NCBI RefSeq assembly: GCF_000471905.2
Contig: NW_006499997.1
Span: 4,299,197-4,363,196 of the forward strand
DNA from: Amborella trichopoda
Lineage: Eukaryota > Streptophyta > Magnoliopsida > Amborellales > Amborellaceae
Length of the DNA: 64,000 nucleotides
Reading direction: 5' to 3'
In this document: positions 45,346 to 57,740 of the stretch, in pieces
Layout: each line of letters begins with the position of its first letter
Numbering within the stretch: position 1 is the first letter of the stretch
Notes under the pieces: generated by a model
The model's database searches: none
Seen by the model: only the letters and a program-made list of their open reading frames with translations
Told to the model about the DNA's origin: nothing
Position numbers and translations under genes: made by a program

Positions 45346-46676
45346 TGTAGACACCCCATTTTAAAACTGGCAAATTCTGTGGTTTCTTGAACCTTTAGGA
45401 ATTATCCTAGTAAACCCAAAATCCATAGTTCACACAGCCTACCTTGTGACCCAGAATCAGTCTGCCTGTCTAGAACCCTGTTTTGACCAAGATTTAAATA
45501 AACGCCCTATTTTACGAAAAATATCATTAAAAATAGTAAAAACTCCGTTTTGATCCAAATTTTCTCTAGCTTCACAAGAAGCTGAAGAATACACCCAAAG
45601 TGAAAAACGTAAATTTGGGCAAGTTTTGGCTTGGGCGACATCAGTGGTGTCTAGTAGTGTCACCTAAGTCATTTTGTAAATTCCCTATTTAACCAAAAAA
45701 TCATAAATAATAGTAAAAAAATCCATTTTGACCCAAATGTTTTTCGGTAGCTTCACAAGAGGCTAAGGAACACACCCAAAGTTTAAAAACTCAATTTTGA
45801 CCATTTTTTATTAGGGCAACATGGGCAGTGTTGCCCGAGTGACACACCTGTGTCGCCCATACCCTTTAATCCCGAAATGATATCTTCTGCCTTTTTCCAC
45901 CTTTTAACCCATTTTTGGTGCAAGATTAGCCGTGTAGCCCAGATCTGAGGCCTCCAAAAACACGTTTTGACTAAGTAAACTTGTTTGTTATACGAAGACA
46001 TTCTCCCCAACAAATTGGGCCCCCTTTTCCGCATCTTTTTAAGACCATTTAAGGAGGAATCGAGACTTGAGATATGGAGAAACCCTAAGATAAAGAGGAA
46101 ACCCTAGGGAAAAAAAAAAAGAATGTCAGAGAGAGAGAGAAAACACTATCAGAGGAAAAGAAACAAAAGTGATAGAGATGAAAAACCTGAGGGAGTTAAA
46201 GGAGAGAAAACCCTGGAAATTACGTCAGAAAGCCTTAGCCTCCTGAGAGAAACCCCATATCTACCCTTAGGATAGAACCCTAAATCAAAGCCTTCACACT
46301 GAAGAGATTTTTTGATAAACATCTAACTTAGAGAGATAAAAGAGGGCCGGTTCTGATACGAGCGAGCCCCAAAAGGCTCGGGAGTCTCGGGCCTTACGAC
46401 CCGATTTGGTGTCATTTTCCTTTCTTATTTTTTATTCTTCTTTACTGTTTTAATTTCATTTTGATCTGCTTATTCTCTTTAAAATCGTGCTTTGGATGCT
46501 CTGGATCATGCTGGCCCTGCCACAGATCTGAGAGCAGATCTGCTCGTTTTTTGACAGATCTGAATTAGATTTGTCCCACTTTCTTTACCATTTTATTTCT
46601 TGCATTGTCATTTAGTTTAAGGTGTTAAAATCGAGAGATGTTCATCAAAAGACCTATCTTATTTTCATCATAAACA
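45346..46676 (+). repeat. 5' LTR of element P
   Basis: 1331 bp, TGTAGACACCCC...CATCATAAACA. It matches 59343-60685 over its whole length with many substitutions and small indels. It contains GGGCGACA/GTGTCGCC-type palindromic motifs (45630-45660, 45810-45860). No strong TATA box is evident. Confidence 0.93.
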
Positions 46677-46679
46677 GTT

Positions 46680-46697
46680 TGGCGCCCACCGTGGGGC
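46680..46697 (+). other. Primer binding site of element P
   Basis: TGGCGCCCACCGTGGGGC, three bases (GTT) after the LTR end. This type is common in plant Tat elements; the tRNA was not identified here. Confidence 0.85.
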
Positions 46698-47437
46698 ATT
46701 TTGAGCTTGATCCAAGCGCCAAAGGACAGTTTTATTTCACTATTTTTCGCTGTGATCAGTCGCAAAAAGTCCCAGGATTCTACAAGGGTCAGGATCCAGG
46801 GTTTTGGTGCTTCAAAACCTTGTCTGATCTGGGCTACACCAGAAGTGTCACCTGGGCGACACCCCCAATGCTGCCTAGATCCAGGGCGACACTCCCCATG
46901 TCGCCCAAAATTCCAAAGTTTCAGAATTTTATGAAACTTTGAAAATCTGTTCTAGGGACTTTTTCATGGCTGTTCACAAATTTTCAGAGCAAAATAAAAT
47001 TTTTAAAAATATAAAAACAATATTTTACGTGATACAGATCTGTCATATTTGCTTTTGTCTGTTTACTTTGTTTAATTTATTTCATCAAAAAAAAAAATTC
47101 TGCTTATTCTAAGTTTAGCATGATATTATTTCATTAATGTTAACAATAAAAAATAGTGAAAATTTTGTTTTGGGCGAGACCTGCAAGGGCGACACTAGTA
47201 GTGCTGCCCGGGCGACACTGCAAAGGTCTCAGAAAAATTCTTTGACCCCATAGACCTGTTCTCGGGCTTTTGGGCTTCTCGTTCACCAAAGTTTGGCTCA
47301 AAATAACTTTTTAAGAATATAAAAAATATATTTTGCCTCAGATAGGTCTGCTTTGTTCTGGCTATCTGATTTTATTTTAATTTATTATTTTTCATTTAAG
47401 TCATGTTTTCCCTGATTTCACCATGCTTAGTTTAAAT

Positions 47438-47760
47438 GTGACTTTACCTTCTTAAGGGTTTCTTACCCGTCCATTTATATTGTTCTTTGAACGAGTTTTG
47501 CCTCGAAGAGCGCATCGCTAGGCACGATCAGTGCCGAGTGCTCACTTATTTCCCCCTAACCGTGTCTCGTTCGAGCCACCCTTGACTCGGGTCGCGCTCA
47601 ACTTAGCACAGACGTTATCTGATCTCATTTTTCTGACTTTACCTTCTTAGGGGTTGCTTACCCCTCTATATATGTTGTGCTTCAAGCGAGTTTTGCCTCG
47701 AAGCGCGCCTCGCTAGGCACAATAAGTGTCAAATGTTCGCTTATTTTTCTTTCTTGTTTT
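47438..47760 (+). repeat. 195-bp imperfect duplication in the leader of P
   Basis: TGACTTTACCTTCTTARGGG followed by CGAGTTTTGCCTCGAAG and CGCTAGGCAC occurs at 47438 and again at 47634. CTATATATGTTG in the second copy resembles a TATA box. Confidence 0.8.
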
Positions 47761-48194
47761 GTGTGTATTGTGTGCTTGAATTTAATTTTGGTTGTGTGCT
47801 TCTTTACACACTCCAGCACACACCGAACCAAGAATGCCTCGCAAACTAGCAAACAAATATTTCAAAAACCCCCTAAATCATCGTTAACAGTGAGAGGGGA
47901 ACCAAGCATTGAGAGCCAAGGCGGTTGGGATTCGCGTAACTTTAACTGCGAGCCCCCCTCCGTAATCCTTTGCCTCAAAACAACTCTGCCTATAGTAGAA
48001 CATGGTGAATATCCTGTAACAGGAGGCTAGGACCTATGTGGGGACCTATATCAACTTAGCTGCATTTCAATAGTTAGGAGCCCACTCTCAAGCCAAGCCT
48101 ACCCATAATCAGAGTAGGTCAAACGTTTTCGTGTGTTTGCTTGCTTATTTCTGATCGTTTAATCTTAGATTCCTGTCCGGACCCACTTTTAGTC

Positions 48195-48995
48195 CAAGCT
48201 GGAGGGTCCACGTTCAGGCTTATACCCAGCCTAGCCTAGGTTAGAACCAGGTCTCGCCTTGGTCCGAACCAGGTCACGCCTTTGGTCCAAACCTAGGCCC
48301 CCTCTTGGTCTGAGCAGAAGGTTCGTTTCTAGCTCATATTTGACCAAGTCCAGGTCCACGCATGGTCTGATCATTAAAACTCTCTAGGTCCAAGTCCAAG
48401 CTTGTACCCAACCTAGCTTAGGTCCGAACCAAGTTCACACCAGGTCACGCCTTTGGTCCAAACCTAGGCCCCCATTTGGTCTGAGCCAAAAGCTCGTTCC
48501 TAGCTCATCTTTGATCCAGTCCAGGTCCAAGCCTAGTCTGATCATTAAAACTCTCTAAGTCCAAGTACAGGCATGTACCCAGCCTAGCCTAAGTCCGAAC
48601 CAGGTTCAGTCCCAAGTCCGAACTTAGGCCCCCTCTTGGTCCGAGCCGAAAGCTCGCTCCTAGCTCATCTTTGATCTAATACAGGACCATGCCTGGTTTG
48701 ATCAATAAAACTCTCTGGGTCCAAGTCTAGGCTTGTACCCAGCCTAGCCCAGGTCTGAACCAGGTTCACACCCAAGTCCGAACCTAGGCCCCCTCTTGGT
48801 CCGAGCCGAAGGCTCGTTCCTAGTTCAATCTTGATCCAGTTCGGGTCCACATCCGGTTTGAGTTTCAAAACTCTCTAGGTCCAAACCCAGGCTTGCACCC
48901 AGCTCAATCCAAGTCACAATCAGGCTCACACCCCGGGCCGAACCTAGACCCATGGTCCAAGCCAAGACTCATGCACCATCTTGTCTAGATCTTAG
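48195..48995 (+). repeat. 160-171-bp tandem repeat in the leader of P
   Basis: Five degenerate copies marked by AAAACTCTCTAGGTCCAAG (starts near 48376, 48547, 48707, 48867, plus a first partial copy). They are rich in CCTAGCCTAGG and GGTCCGAACC palindrome-like words. Confidence 0.85.
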
Positions 48996-49218
48996 TTTAG
49001 GTTCTAGCATAGAGTTGCCTCTAAAGCTAGACTAGGCTTACCCTAGTTTAGGGTCTGAATCAGAACCCATTGAGTTTAGCAAGTCTAGATTCTAGTCTAA
49101 TCTTAGCCTAGGTCTTAGTCAGGGTTTTGCCCCTAGAGTTAGGATAGGTCTGCCTTAAATCGTCGAGTTTAGATCTTACCTAAGTCTAGATTCTAAAACC
49201 CTGCCAAAGAGAATCACC

Positions 49219-51122
49219 ATGTCGGTTACTCAAAGCGACTATGATGATCACTCCACGGTCGACTCTAAGCCTAACCTACCTATACCCAAGGACCAGTATG
49301 CTACAATCCCTTGGAATTATGAAATAATCTCAAGCCAATCCATTACCCAGTGCCCAGGTCTTCAGTTAGAGACAGAGTCCCAAGCATCCACTCCTAATTC
49401 TAAAATTGGTGCGATATGAAAGGCTACTTCAGCCCGAAAGACTCTGAATAGTCAAGGGCTCCGTCTTGGAGTTGTCCTGCAAGGGGTCTTAGGCAACCAA
49501 AGTAGGAGTCGAGTGGGGGAAGAAATTCTTACAGCATCTAATGCCAATTCCCACAACTCGAACTGAGATAACTCTGGGCTGCAGTGGTCACAAGACCAAG
49601 ACCCACCTAGGTCTAGGGGATCCCACCCTACCTCAAGTCGTCGTAGTATGGCTCATGATGTCCTGAACACTGTACGAGGCAGAGGTCTCGACCCAAACTG
49701 ACCCTTAGGCGACATAGGTGTCCAAGATGCCCTTAAAAGTCTAGTTGACCTAGGTTACACTGTTCATGCCCCAGCTTACGGGTCGAACCCAAATCAAGTC
49801 AGTGGCATAAGTCTACCCTTAGCATAATCGAGTCAGTCGATTCTTCAATCGGTCCCTCTAGTTCATTCGGTCCAACAAATCGTGCAATTTTCGCAACCGG
49901 TGGCGACACCTATGGATCAGTACACCCCTCAGGCGCAAGTGTATCAAACAGCCCCAGTGACTGCGGCTCATCAATCTCATGCAGGCCAACGTATATCCCA
50001 AATCTCGCCTCATCAGTCCACGCTTGGGAACCCACCGACTAGTGGGCCTACTGTCATGTCGAACACCCAACAAGAGGGCACTTTAAAAGTGATGCATGAT
50101 GTGCTCGTAAGAATGGGAATGCATGATATTCTACCCCCAAAGGCCTATGTCCCCTTGGAGGCCTAACCAACTGAAGGTCATATTTTCACAAACATTGACC
50201 AGCGAGGCCTTGAACTGGCATTGGAGAATAATGTCCACTCAACCACACATCATTTCAGAAGAAATGTTCAGTCTCTTCGTCTCTCACTACCACTGGTCGA
50301 CACCAAGATCTCTTTCCCTGGGCGAGCTCAATGCAACAAAGCAAAATTCAGGAGAATCCTTCAATGATTTCATCCGTCGATTCTACGAGGCGGCAATTCG
50401 AGTGGTCGAATGCCCACTAACAGACCTAGCCATCTTTATGGTCTTAGAGAACACTACTCCTGAATACATGACCTTTTTCAGCCAAAGCCTTATCCCCCAC
50501 TCTTTCGACTCCATGATCGAGCAGGTGGCACGACATGAAAGGGCAAGAGGGACACTCCTCAGCACCAGGCCCAACAATAAACCAATAACGACTCCCCAAA
50601 ATAAGAGCAAAAAACAATAAACAGTGGAAGGCTTCCGGTCAGGTTAACGAGATTGTCGTTAACAGACCGGCTCAAGGTTCAACCATTCAGCACAACAATC
50701 AGAACCAAAACTGAAGGGGTCTGCCTAGAGCCAACGCTTGAAATAATAACCAAAGGCGAGAGGATAATTTCACTCCTCTCAAAGACCGGCTGGAAAAAGT
50801 GTTGGAATTACTCCTAGCAAGAAACCTGGTTTTTCTACCGTCATCATCTGAACCACCATTTCAAGTCACGAACAAGAGCAGGTGGTACAAATGGCATCAA
50901 AACCATGCACATGATACCCAAAACTGCATATATTTCAAACAGGTAATTCAGAGGTTAATCAATGAGGGGGATATCACTGTCACACGTAGAAATCAACCCG
51001 TTGAAGAGCCTAATCAAAAGATGCGTATCTTCACAAACCCTCTCCCCAAAAATATGATCACAACAGAAAAGCCGGGGAGCTCAAGACAACTCAAAAGAAA
51101 ATGTTATCTTTCACATGATTGA
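49219..51122 (+). pseudogene. gag: gag of element P
   Basis: Frames 49219-49419 and 49882-50166 share a frame (N-terminal Gln/Pro-rich part). 50123-50620 is the capsid domain (TLTSEALNWHWRIMSTQPHI, LNATKQNSGESFNDFIRRFY). 50799-51122 is the nucleocapsid-like part with KWHQNHAHDTQNCIYFKQVI. Each join involves a frameshift or stop, and the first Cys of the knuckle is replaced (YKWH). It would have formed the particle shell. Confidence 0.85.
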
Positions 51123-51511
51123 GAGTGGAGACGAAGAAGAAGATCCCTGTCAATTCATATTGGCTTGTGATCATCACTTTCAAGAACTTAAAGAAGATCT
51201 ATTAGATCTTCTAAGAGGAAGCCTTTTATCTGCAAACCTCGACAACCTTCCCAAGTGGGACCAATATGATGAAGATGACACATTAGAGATCGATATGGTC
51301 AGAACCCATGAAAATGTGTCATCTCCCAAACAAGGGGCCAACACCTCGAAATCTCTCATTACTCTTGCTAGGGCTGACCCTATCGAGCTTCACGCTGGCG
51401 TGGTTGAATCCCTAACTTGAAGAGGTCGAGTGTTTGAACCCGTTCAATTAATAGCCGACACTCTTGGTGAAAGGATGGGAAACTCCTCAAGAGCCAGACA
51501 ACCAATAGGGG

Positions 51512-52234
51512 TTGCATGAAAACCTTGTGGCACCAACGCCAATCGTGTTCACGGACGATGATATCCAGGCCAGCTTCAATCGCTTTCATCTCCAACCTCT
51601 GCACATCACTGTTTTCATGCATGGATATGAAATACAGAGAGTGCTTGTTGATAATGAGTCATCCCTAAACATATGCCCTATGAAAACGGTGAAGCAGATA
51701 GGTAAAAGCCCGAATGACTTCGAGCCGTGTCAACTAATTATCGTTGCCTACGACGGGACCAAGAGACAAGCTGAAGGCATACTGCCTCTCACACTTAATA
51801 TCGGCCCGGTCATCCGAGTGATAAAGTTTTATGTCTTAGATATAAAGCCTTCATTCAACATGCTTCTAGGAAGACCGTGGCTGCACAAAACCCGTGGTTG
51901 CCTCTACGCTCCATCAATGCCTCAAATTTTCAATAAAAAATGTTGTCATGAAGGTATGCACAGAACCCCTGCTTTTCTCAATCTTAGCATACATAATGGG
52001 AAGCTAGCCATAGGGGTCGAGCTTGAAGAAATCCCACTCACTTCCTTTCAGCAAGTTGATTGTACCACCTTACGCCTAGAGGCTGGTGACATTATCCATT
52101 TTTGCAAACTTTTGCATCGATGGAGGACATTATCCATTGTCAACATCGATACGGTTTCGGGTCCCTCAAAGCTTGGCACATGCTCCTCTCCCAAGGCTTC
52201 CAACCAAGCCAAGGCTTGGGGAGTTAAGGGTTAG
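51512..52234 (+). pseudogene. Protease region of element P
   Basis: A retropepsin-like frame of 240 codons. The active-site segment is RVLVDNESSLNICPM, where the usual residue after D-[TNQ] is Gly; here it is Glu, so the enzyme would be inactive. PSFNMLLGRPWLHKTRGCL is the downstream fold-closing motif, typical of plant gypsy proteases. The frame is open but followed by stops before RT. Confidence 0.82.
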
Positions 52235-53103
52235 ACGTAATGGAGGCGATTTTTGAATCACCCCAAGCCAAAACTGAAAAATGGGGGTCGAAGAGGACTC
52301 GGATGTTCTCTCACTTTATTTAAAAGCCGGATGAAGTCTTCAAGCCATCCAGGCTTTGTATCTGGAGACATTCAAAGCCTCGATCATCTCGATGTCTGTC
52401 CTACAAAACGGTCAAAGTTGATCCTTGATTCCCAACAGGGAATAATTCTTCTTCTACATCTCAGCACACACGAGAACTGGGAATTGAAGACCTTTTCACT
52501 TACCTGGATTTGAAGCTATGCACAATCGGCTCTAACACAACCAAGCGTGCTCATCCTCCTACTCAAACTCTGGAATGAAATTGGTCGATCACTCCTCTAT
52601 CTCAAGAACTGCTGGAAACATACCAGCAGCACCTTCAAGTCCCGGTGTCAAAAGACGGATAGGTGCATGGTGGCTATCTAACCACCCTGCACGTCCGATC
52701 CCCAACATTTCTCTCGTGAGTTCCATAAGGGACACCTCTTGCGACATTTTAAAACATATGGAAAATTCAAAACATGATGAAGCTGATAATAATGAAAAAG
52801 AATTTTAAAAATGACGCTCACTCAAGAAAGCCCAATAACGGTGCATAAGACCCAAGATGACGAATTGGACGGCAAAGATGAAGATCAAGAGAGTCAAGAG
52901 TTTGAAGAAATTTCTCAACCTGAGGAACTTACTTCCCATGTTGAGTAATTCAAGAAGAGGTTCGTTGGTGACCCAACGCCTATCATCGAAGAGGCGATTG
53001 ACGTAAACCTAAGAACTGAGAAGGACCCAAGGTTAACCAAGATTGGAACCTCCTTATGTTCTGAGGAGCGGGAAAATGTGATTTCTTTTCTCAAGGAATA
53101 TCG
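52235..53103 (+). pseudogene. Protease-RT linker of element P
   Basis: Broken frames (52253-52513, 52575-52808) and an acidic stretch before RT. No domain is recognised. A TAA interrupts the DVFAW motif at 53121. Confidence 0.4.
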
Positions 53104-53938
53104 CGATGTCTTCGCCTGGTAATACGATTATATGCCAAGGCAAGATCCCATATTGGTACCACATCGCCTAATATTCAACGAAGGTGCAAAGCCTGTAAGG
53201 CAGAAACTCCGATGTCAAAAGACCTACCTTAAGCTTAAAATTAAAGAAAAAATCGACAAACTGCTCAAGGTAAAGGTCATTACCCCCATTGATTACTCAG
53301 AATGGTTGGCCAACATAGTGGTCATACCCAAGAAAGACAGGAAGATCCGAGTGTGTGTCGACTACCGAGACCTCAACAAGGCATGTCCAAAGGACAACTT
53401 CCCTTTATCAAGCATAGATGCCTTGGTCGACAACACTGCAGGGCACGAGATGTTGTCATTCATGGACGGCTTCTCGAGTTACGACTAGATCCTCATGGCA
53501 GAAGAAGACCAAACCAAGACGTCATTCATAACGTAATGGGGAACCTACTGCTACAAATTCATGCCCTTTGGCCTCAAAAATGCAGGAGCAACTTATCAAT
53601 GGCCAATGACTAGCATCTTCCACTATTTAATGCATATCATCATGGAAGACTATGTCGATGATATTCTAGTCAAGTCGAAGACCAAGTCTGATCATCTCAC
53701 CAATCTGAGAACCATTTCTGAAAGACTCCTGAAACATCAACTCAAACTCAATCCCCAGAAATGTGCCTTTGGAGTTGAATACGGAAAATTACTAGGCTTT
53801 ATGGTAAGCCAAAGAGGCATTGAGATGGACACGTCCAAAATACGAGCCATCACTGAATTGCTGCCTCCCCATAACATCAAAGAAATCTATGGGCTTCAAA
53901 GCCGCATACAAGCCATAAGACGTTTCATTCACAACTGA
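53104..53938 (+). pseudogene. Reverse transcriptase of element P
   Basis: Motifs in order are VIPKKDRKIRVCVDYRDLNK, ACPKDNFPLSSIDALVD, MLSFMDGFSSYD, MPFGLKNAGATYQW and MEDYVDDILVKS (catalytic YVDD at 53651-53662), then KLNPQKCAFGVEYGKLLGFM. An in-frame TAG (53487-53489) and a TAA about 50 bp later separate the two halves, which otherwise share one frame. Confidence 0.92.
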
Positions 53939-54450
53939 CGGACAAGTGTGCACCATTCAATAGACCCTTTAAGAAGGACACCCCATTCATATGGGATAAA
54001 GAATACCAAGAAGCATTCGATCAAATCAAGGAGTACCTCACTAAACCTCTCATCCTTAGTCCTCCTAGTCCAGATAGACCTCTGTTCTTATACAAGTCAG
54101 TGAAAGACAAGACCATGTGGCCAATGTTAAGACAATATAACGACCATGGAAAAGAACAAATGCTATATTATATCAGCAAAACCATGGTCGACTATGAGAC
54201 AAGGTACACGGATGTGGAGAATCACTGCTTAACACTTGTGTGGGCCATGCAGAAATTAAGACATTATGTCTTATCTCATTCAGTCAAGCTCATATCAAAA
54301 ATTGACCCACTCAAGTACCTATTGAAGAGGCCAGTCCTCCACAGACGTTTGGAGAAGTGGAGAATGCTATTGAGTGAGTTCGAGATCGAGTATGTCACTA
54401 AAAAATCAGTCAAAGGACAAACCATTGCTGACCACTTAGTTGAACATGCA
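53939..54450 (+). pseudogene. First RNase H of element P
   Basis: HGKEQMLYYISKTMVDYETR then YTDVENHCLTLVWAMQKLRH and SHSVKLISKIDPLKYLLKRP, the standard gypsy RNase H pattern. It is in a different frame from RT (a shift at about 53940). The frame then continues open into the second RNase H. Confidence 0.88.
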
Positions 54451-55056
54451 CTGCCAGACAATATTCCTGTTAACAAGGATCTCCCTGATGAGAACCTCTT
54501 CACAATTGAGAACTCAATTAGAGAGCTATACTTCGAAGGTGTAAAGAACAAATACGGGTCAAGTATAGGAGTCATATTATGCTCATCCGAGAAGATTTTA
54601 AAGCTGATAGCCATCAAACTGAATTTCCCACGTACTAATAATGTTGTTGAATACGAAGCCTTGATAGCCGGGCTTGAGAATGTCGTGGGAATAAAAATTC
54701 AGCAAATACGAGTGATTGGTGACTCCTTACTCATCATAAACCAATTTCAAGGGATTTGGAGGGTGAAAGAAGAAAAGCTCAAACTCTATCAAGAAAAGGT
54801 GGAAAAGATGATTCCATATTTTAAGAAAATCACCTTTCAGCATATAACTAGGGAAAATAATAGGTTCACCGACACCCTTGCAACCCTTGCTTCGATGGTT
54901 GATATTCCTCTAGAAATCACCACATTGCCATTCCATATCTGGAACAAACATGACCCTTCCCCACCGAGGATTGAAAAAGAAATAGAGCAAGAGAATGAAA
55001 ATGATGGAGAAGTATCTTTCGTGGTTTCAGATGCACTAGTCAAAGTAAAACCGTGA
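54451..55056 (+). pseudogene. Second (archaeal-type) RNase H of element P
   Basis: RELYFEGVKNKYGSSIGVIL, then NNVVEYEALIAGLENVVGIK, VIGDSLLIINQFQGIWRVKE and FTDTLATLASM. These match the four acidic positions of the extra RNase H of Tat elements, but the first (usually FDG) is Glu (FEG). The frame 54100-55056 is open over 318 codons, the longest intact pol piece of the window. Confidence 0.88.
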
Positions 55057-55199
55057 TTTCATTATGTTTTGTCCCTTCTAAAAGATGGTTTATACCTCAA
55101 AGGAGCCATAAAAAAGGATAAAGAAGCCCTTCGAAGGTTTTCTATTAGATTCTTAGTAAGAGGTGATCTCCTATTCAAAAAGTCATTCGATGGCATCAT

Positions 55200-56302
55200 T
55201 CTAGGTGCCTCGATCAGCAAGAAATTAACCAAGTACTAACAAAGTTACACAAGGAACGAGATCATTCTGGGGCAGCCACCTTAGCTCAAAAACTCAGATG
55301 CCAAGGCTATTACTAGACCACCATGGCTGAAGACTGCTGGAAGTTCGTTAAGAGATGCCCCAAATGTCAACTCTATGGAGACCTCAACCATGCACCATCC
55401 GTATCACTCAACTCAACACCGCCCCTATGGCCCTTTGCCATGTGGGGTCTTGATATCATTGGAATGATATCACCAAAAGCCTAAAACGGCTACCGTTTGA
55501 TATTAACGGCTATAGAGTACTTCACCAAATGGGTAGAGGCCGCATCATTTGTTAAAATTGAAGGCCAACATGTTGCCCGTTTCATAAAGAACAATATCGT
55601 ATTCAAATTCGGTGTTCCTGAGTCAATCATCACTAACAATGGATCCAATCTCAAAAATGAAAAGGTCACTAAGGTGTGCAAAAGGTTTGGGATAACACAG
55701 AAATTCTCCACACCTTACTACCCTCAAGGAAATGGATAAGCAGAAGCCACAAATACAGGACTTCTCATAATCATAGACAAAATAATAGAAAGCGGGAAAG
55801 ATAGGCATGAAAACCTAAATGATGCCCTATGGACCTATCGGACAACTGAGAAGACTCCTACTGGCATGACCCCATACCCATTAGTGTATGGTATGGAAGC
55901 AGTGCTACCTATCGAGGTTGAGATACCATCTCTCTGAGTCCTTATTCATAAAAATTCATATGAGGAACAAAAGATCGAAGCACGAATCGCTGCCGTCATT
56001 AATTTGGATGAAAAATGACTATAAGAAATACATAATATCGTTGCTTACCAGCGTAGAACCGAGAGGGCATACCAAAGAAAAAGTGTTCCTCGAAAATTCA
56101 AAAAAGGAGACATGATACTCAAGAAAATCTTCCACACTCCTACGAATCCACACCCTTTAGGCAAGTTCAAACCTAATTGGGAGGGACCATTCATGGTTAC
56201 CCAAGTGCATGCAGGCAATTCTTATAAGATAAAAAATCAGGAGGGGTACGAACTCAACGACCCCATTAATGCAATGTATCTCAGAAAATACTACCCGTAA
56301 TG
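55200..56302 (+). pseudogene. int: Integrase of element P
   Basis: Zinc-binding part HKERDHSGAATLAQKL...CPKCQ (55240-55375). Core frame 55497-55739 with LTAIEYFTKWVEA and ESIITNNGSNLKNE: both catalytic Asp positions are changed (D to E and D to N). The C-terminal domain 56112-56300 has LGKFKPNWEGPFMVTQV and ends MYLRKYYP. Stops follow CQGYY and NGNG-type motifs. Confidence 0.9.
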
Positions 56303-56388
56303 GGCTAAAAAACGTGGTGAAAACCTGAAAAGGCATCACAAAGAAAAAAAATAAAAAAAAATGGACGTGGTGAAAACTTGGAAAGGCA

Positions 56389-56910
56389 TCATGGATAAAA
56401 AGAATAAAAAGATCTCCAAGAAGGAGCTTTTAATGCAAAACACTCTAGTACAAACAAGTACTTGCAAGTTCCAATAATACTACACAAGCAGACCTTGAGG
56501 ATGAAGACTCCTCCTAAACCCTGCAGATTCCCAACAGAGCCAACTAAGAAAGATATAAGAGGGTGACATGAATGGAAAACCGAAGTGATTTCAACGAACC
56601 CAGAAAAATATCGAGACCCTCCAAGATGGAAGCTCAGTAAGAATCCAGAGGGCTCTTCATGGATCCGCGAGCAGAGGATGACAGCTCCAAAGGTAAAAAG
56701 ACAACTTCGTGATTTTTGAGTTTTCACGATCCCACAAGGGAATCCTTTCATCATCTTTGAGTAGAATATAACAAAGAAAATCACCACCAAAGGGGCCACA
56801 TGTGGCAAAACTGTAAGGCCCATCCCCTTTGAAAATGTTGCTTCAATTTGATTGTTAAAATCATCCATTTTCAAAAGCTTTCTCCTTTTATAAGGGAATT
56901 CCTCCATCAC
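56389..56910 (-). CDS. Antisense ORF in the post-pol region of P
   Basis: A minus-strand frame of 173 codons, open and not low complexity, with hydrophobic segments such as VAPLVVIFFVIFYSK and HPLISFLVGSVGNL. A TATA-like TTATAAAAGG (56886-56893) reads in the same direction near its 5' end, too close to the first ATGs for them to be used. It lies where Tat elements can carry antisense extra ORFs. No family is recognised. The plus-strand GGTGAAAACYTGRAAAGGCA repeat (56315, 56365) overlaps its end region. Confidence 0.3.
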   Translation of the reverse strand: MMEEFPYKRRKLLKMDDFNNQIEATFSKGMGLTVLPHVAPLVVIFFVIFYSKMMKGFPCGIVKTQKSRSCLFTFGAVILCSRIHEEPSGFLLSFHLGGSRYFSGFVEITSVFHSCHPLISFLVGSVGNLQGLGGVFILKVCLCSIIGTCKYLFVLECFALKAPSWRSFYSFYP

Positions 56911-57423
56911 TACAAGAGGCTAAACTATTAATCTGGCATCGCTCTTGAAGCTAACTTCCTATGCCTGTTATGAAGGCTTGAAACTAGTTAGGCACTCCAT
57001 GGTTGTATGAGTATAACTACTAACTACCACATATCGGAGATGGGTGAATCTTGCCAATGACGAAATTGGCTAGTCTGGGAGTGCTCTACTCTCGACTGAA
57101 TTCCCTGAGGTAAAACGAGGAAAGTTCATCCCTGTATGTGCATATGACGGTTCGATAGCCAGACATTCGAGACAAAAAGCGTACAACTAGGGGGCTGAGT
57201 TTGTAAGAAATTCAATTTGAAAAGTGTGTGCAAGGAAACTGTTTTGTTATGCTTCAATTAATCAAATGCACACTTACTACAAGAATCCCCAACAGGGGCA
57301 ATAAATAAATAAACAATAAGGAGTTTTTCAAACTCCCCATAACAAGGAAAAGGCTGCAAAGGACCTCCCAACAAGAGCAGAATTCTCCCTAAAATAACAA
57401 AAAATAAATATTTTTTTTTTTTT
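56911..57423 (+). other. Post-pol region of P, first part
   Basis: No gene seen. It includes the segment before the GGCGACAC cluster and a poly-T run at 57411-57424. Confidence 0.5.
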
Positions 57424-57545
57424 TGGGCGACACGCCTAGTGTCGCGCAGCCTGTGTGGACGACACTACATGTGTCGCCCAGGCGACACCACTAATGTCGC
57501 CCACATCTCTCATATCCCATTTAAATCGTAACTGGTGTCGCCTGT
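57424..57545. repeat. Cluster of GGCGACAC/GTGTCGCC palindromic motifs
   Basis: GGGCGACACGCCTAGTGTCG, then GACGACACTACATGTGTCGC, then GGCGACACCACTAATGTCGC. Each is an inverted repeat with a 5-9-base centre. The same word occurs in both LTRs and the leader. Confidence 0.8.
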
Positions 57546-57740
57546 TTTTTATGTCAAAACCTCTTTGTCTTTATTCGCAAACTTTCAATAATAAAAAAAA
57601 AGGTTTTTTTTTAGGTGGGAGACACCACCAGTGAACGTTTTTTCAAAAAATGCCCCCACTTAATTTTGGGGACTTCCAAGGATCAAACATTGGCTTTTTA
57701 TGATCATTTTTAAAAAAATTTATTAACTTTTAAAATAAAA

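Larger units (their letters stand above)
46698..49218 (+). other. Leader region of element P
   Basis: 2.5 kb between the PBS and the first gag frame, with no convincing gene. It holds GGCGACAC motifs (46855-46910, 47165-47220), a 195-bp duplication, and a 160-171-bp tandem repeat. Confidence 0.7.
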
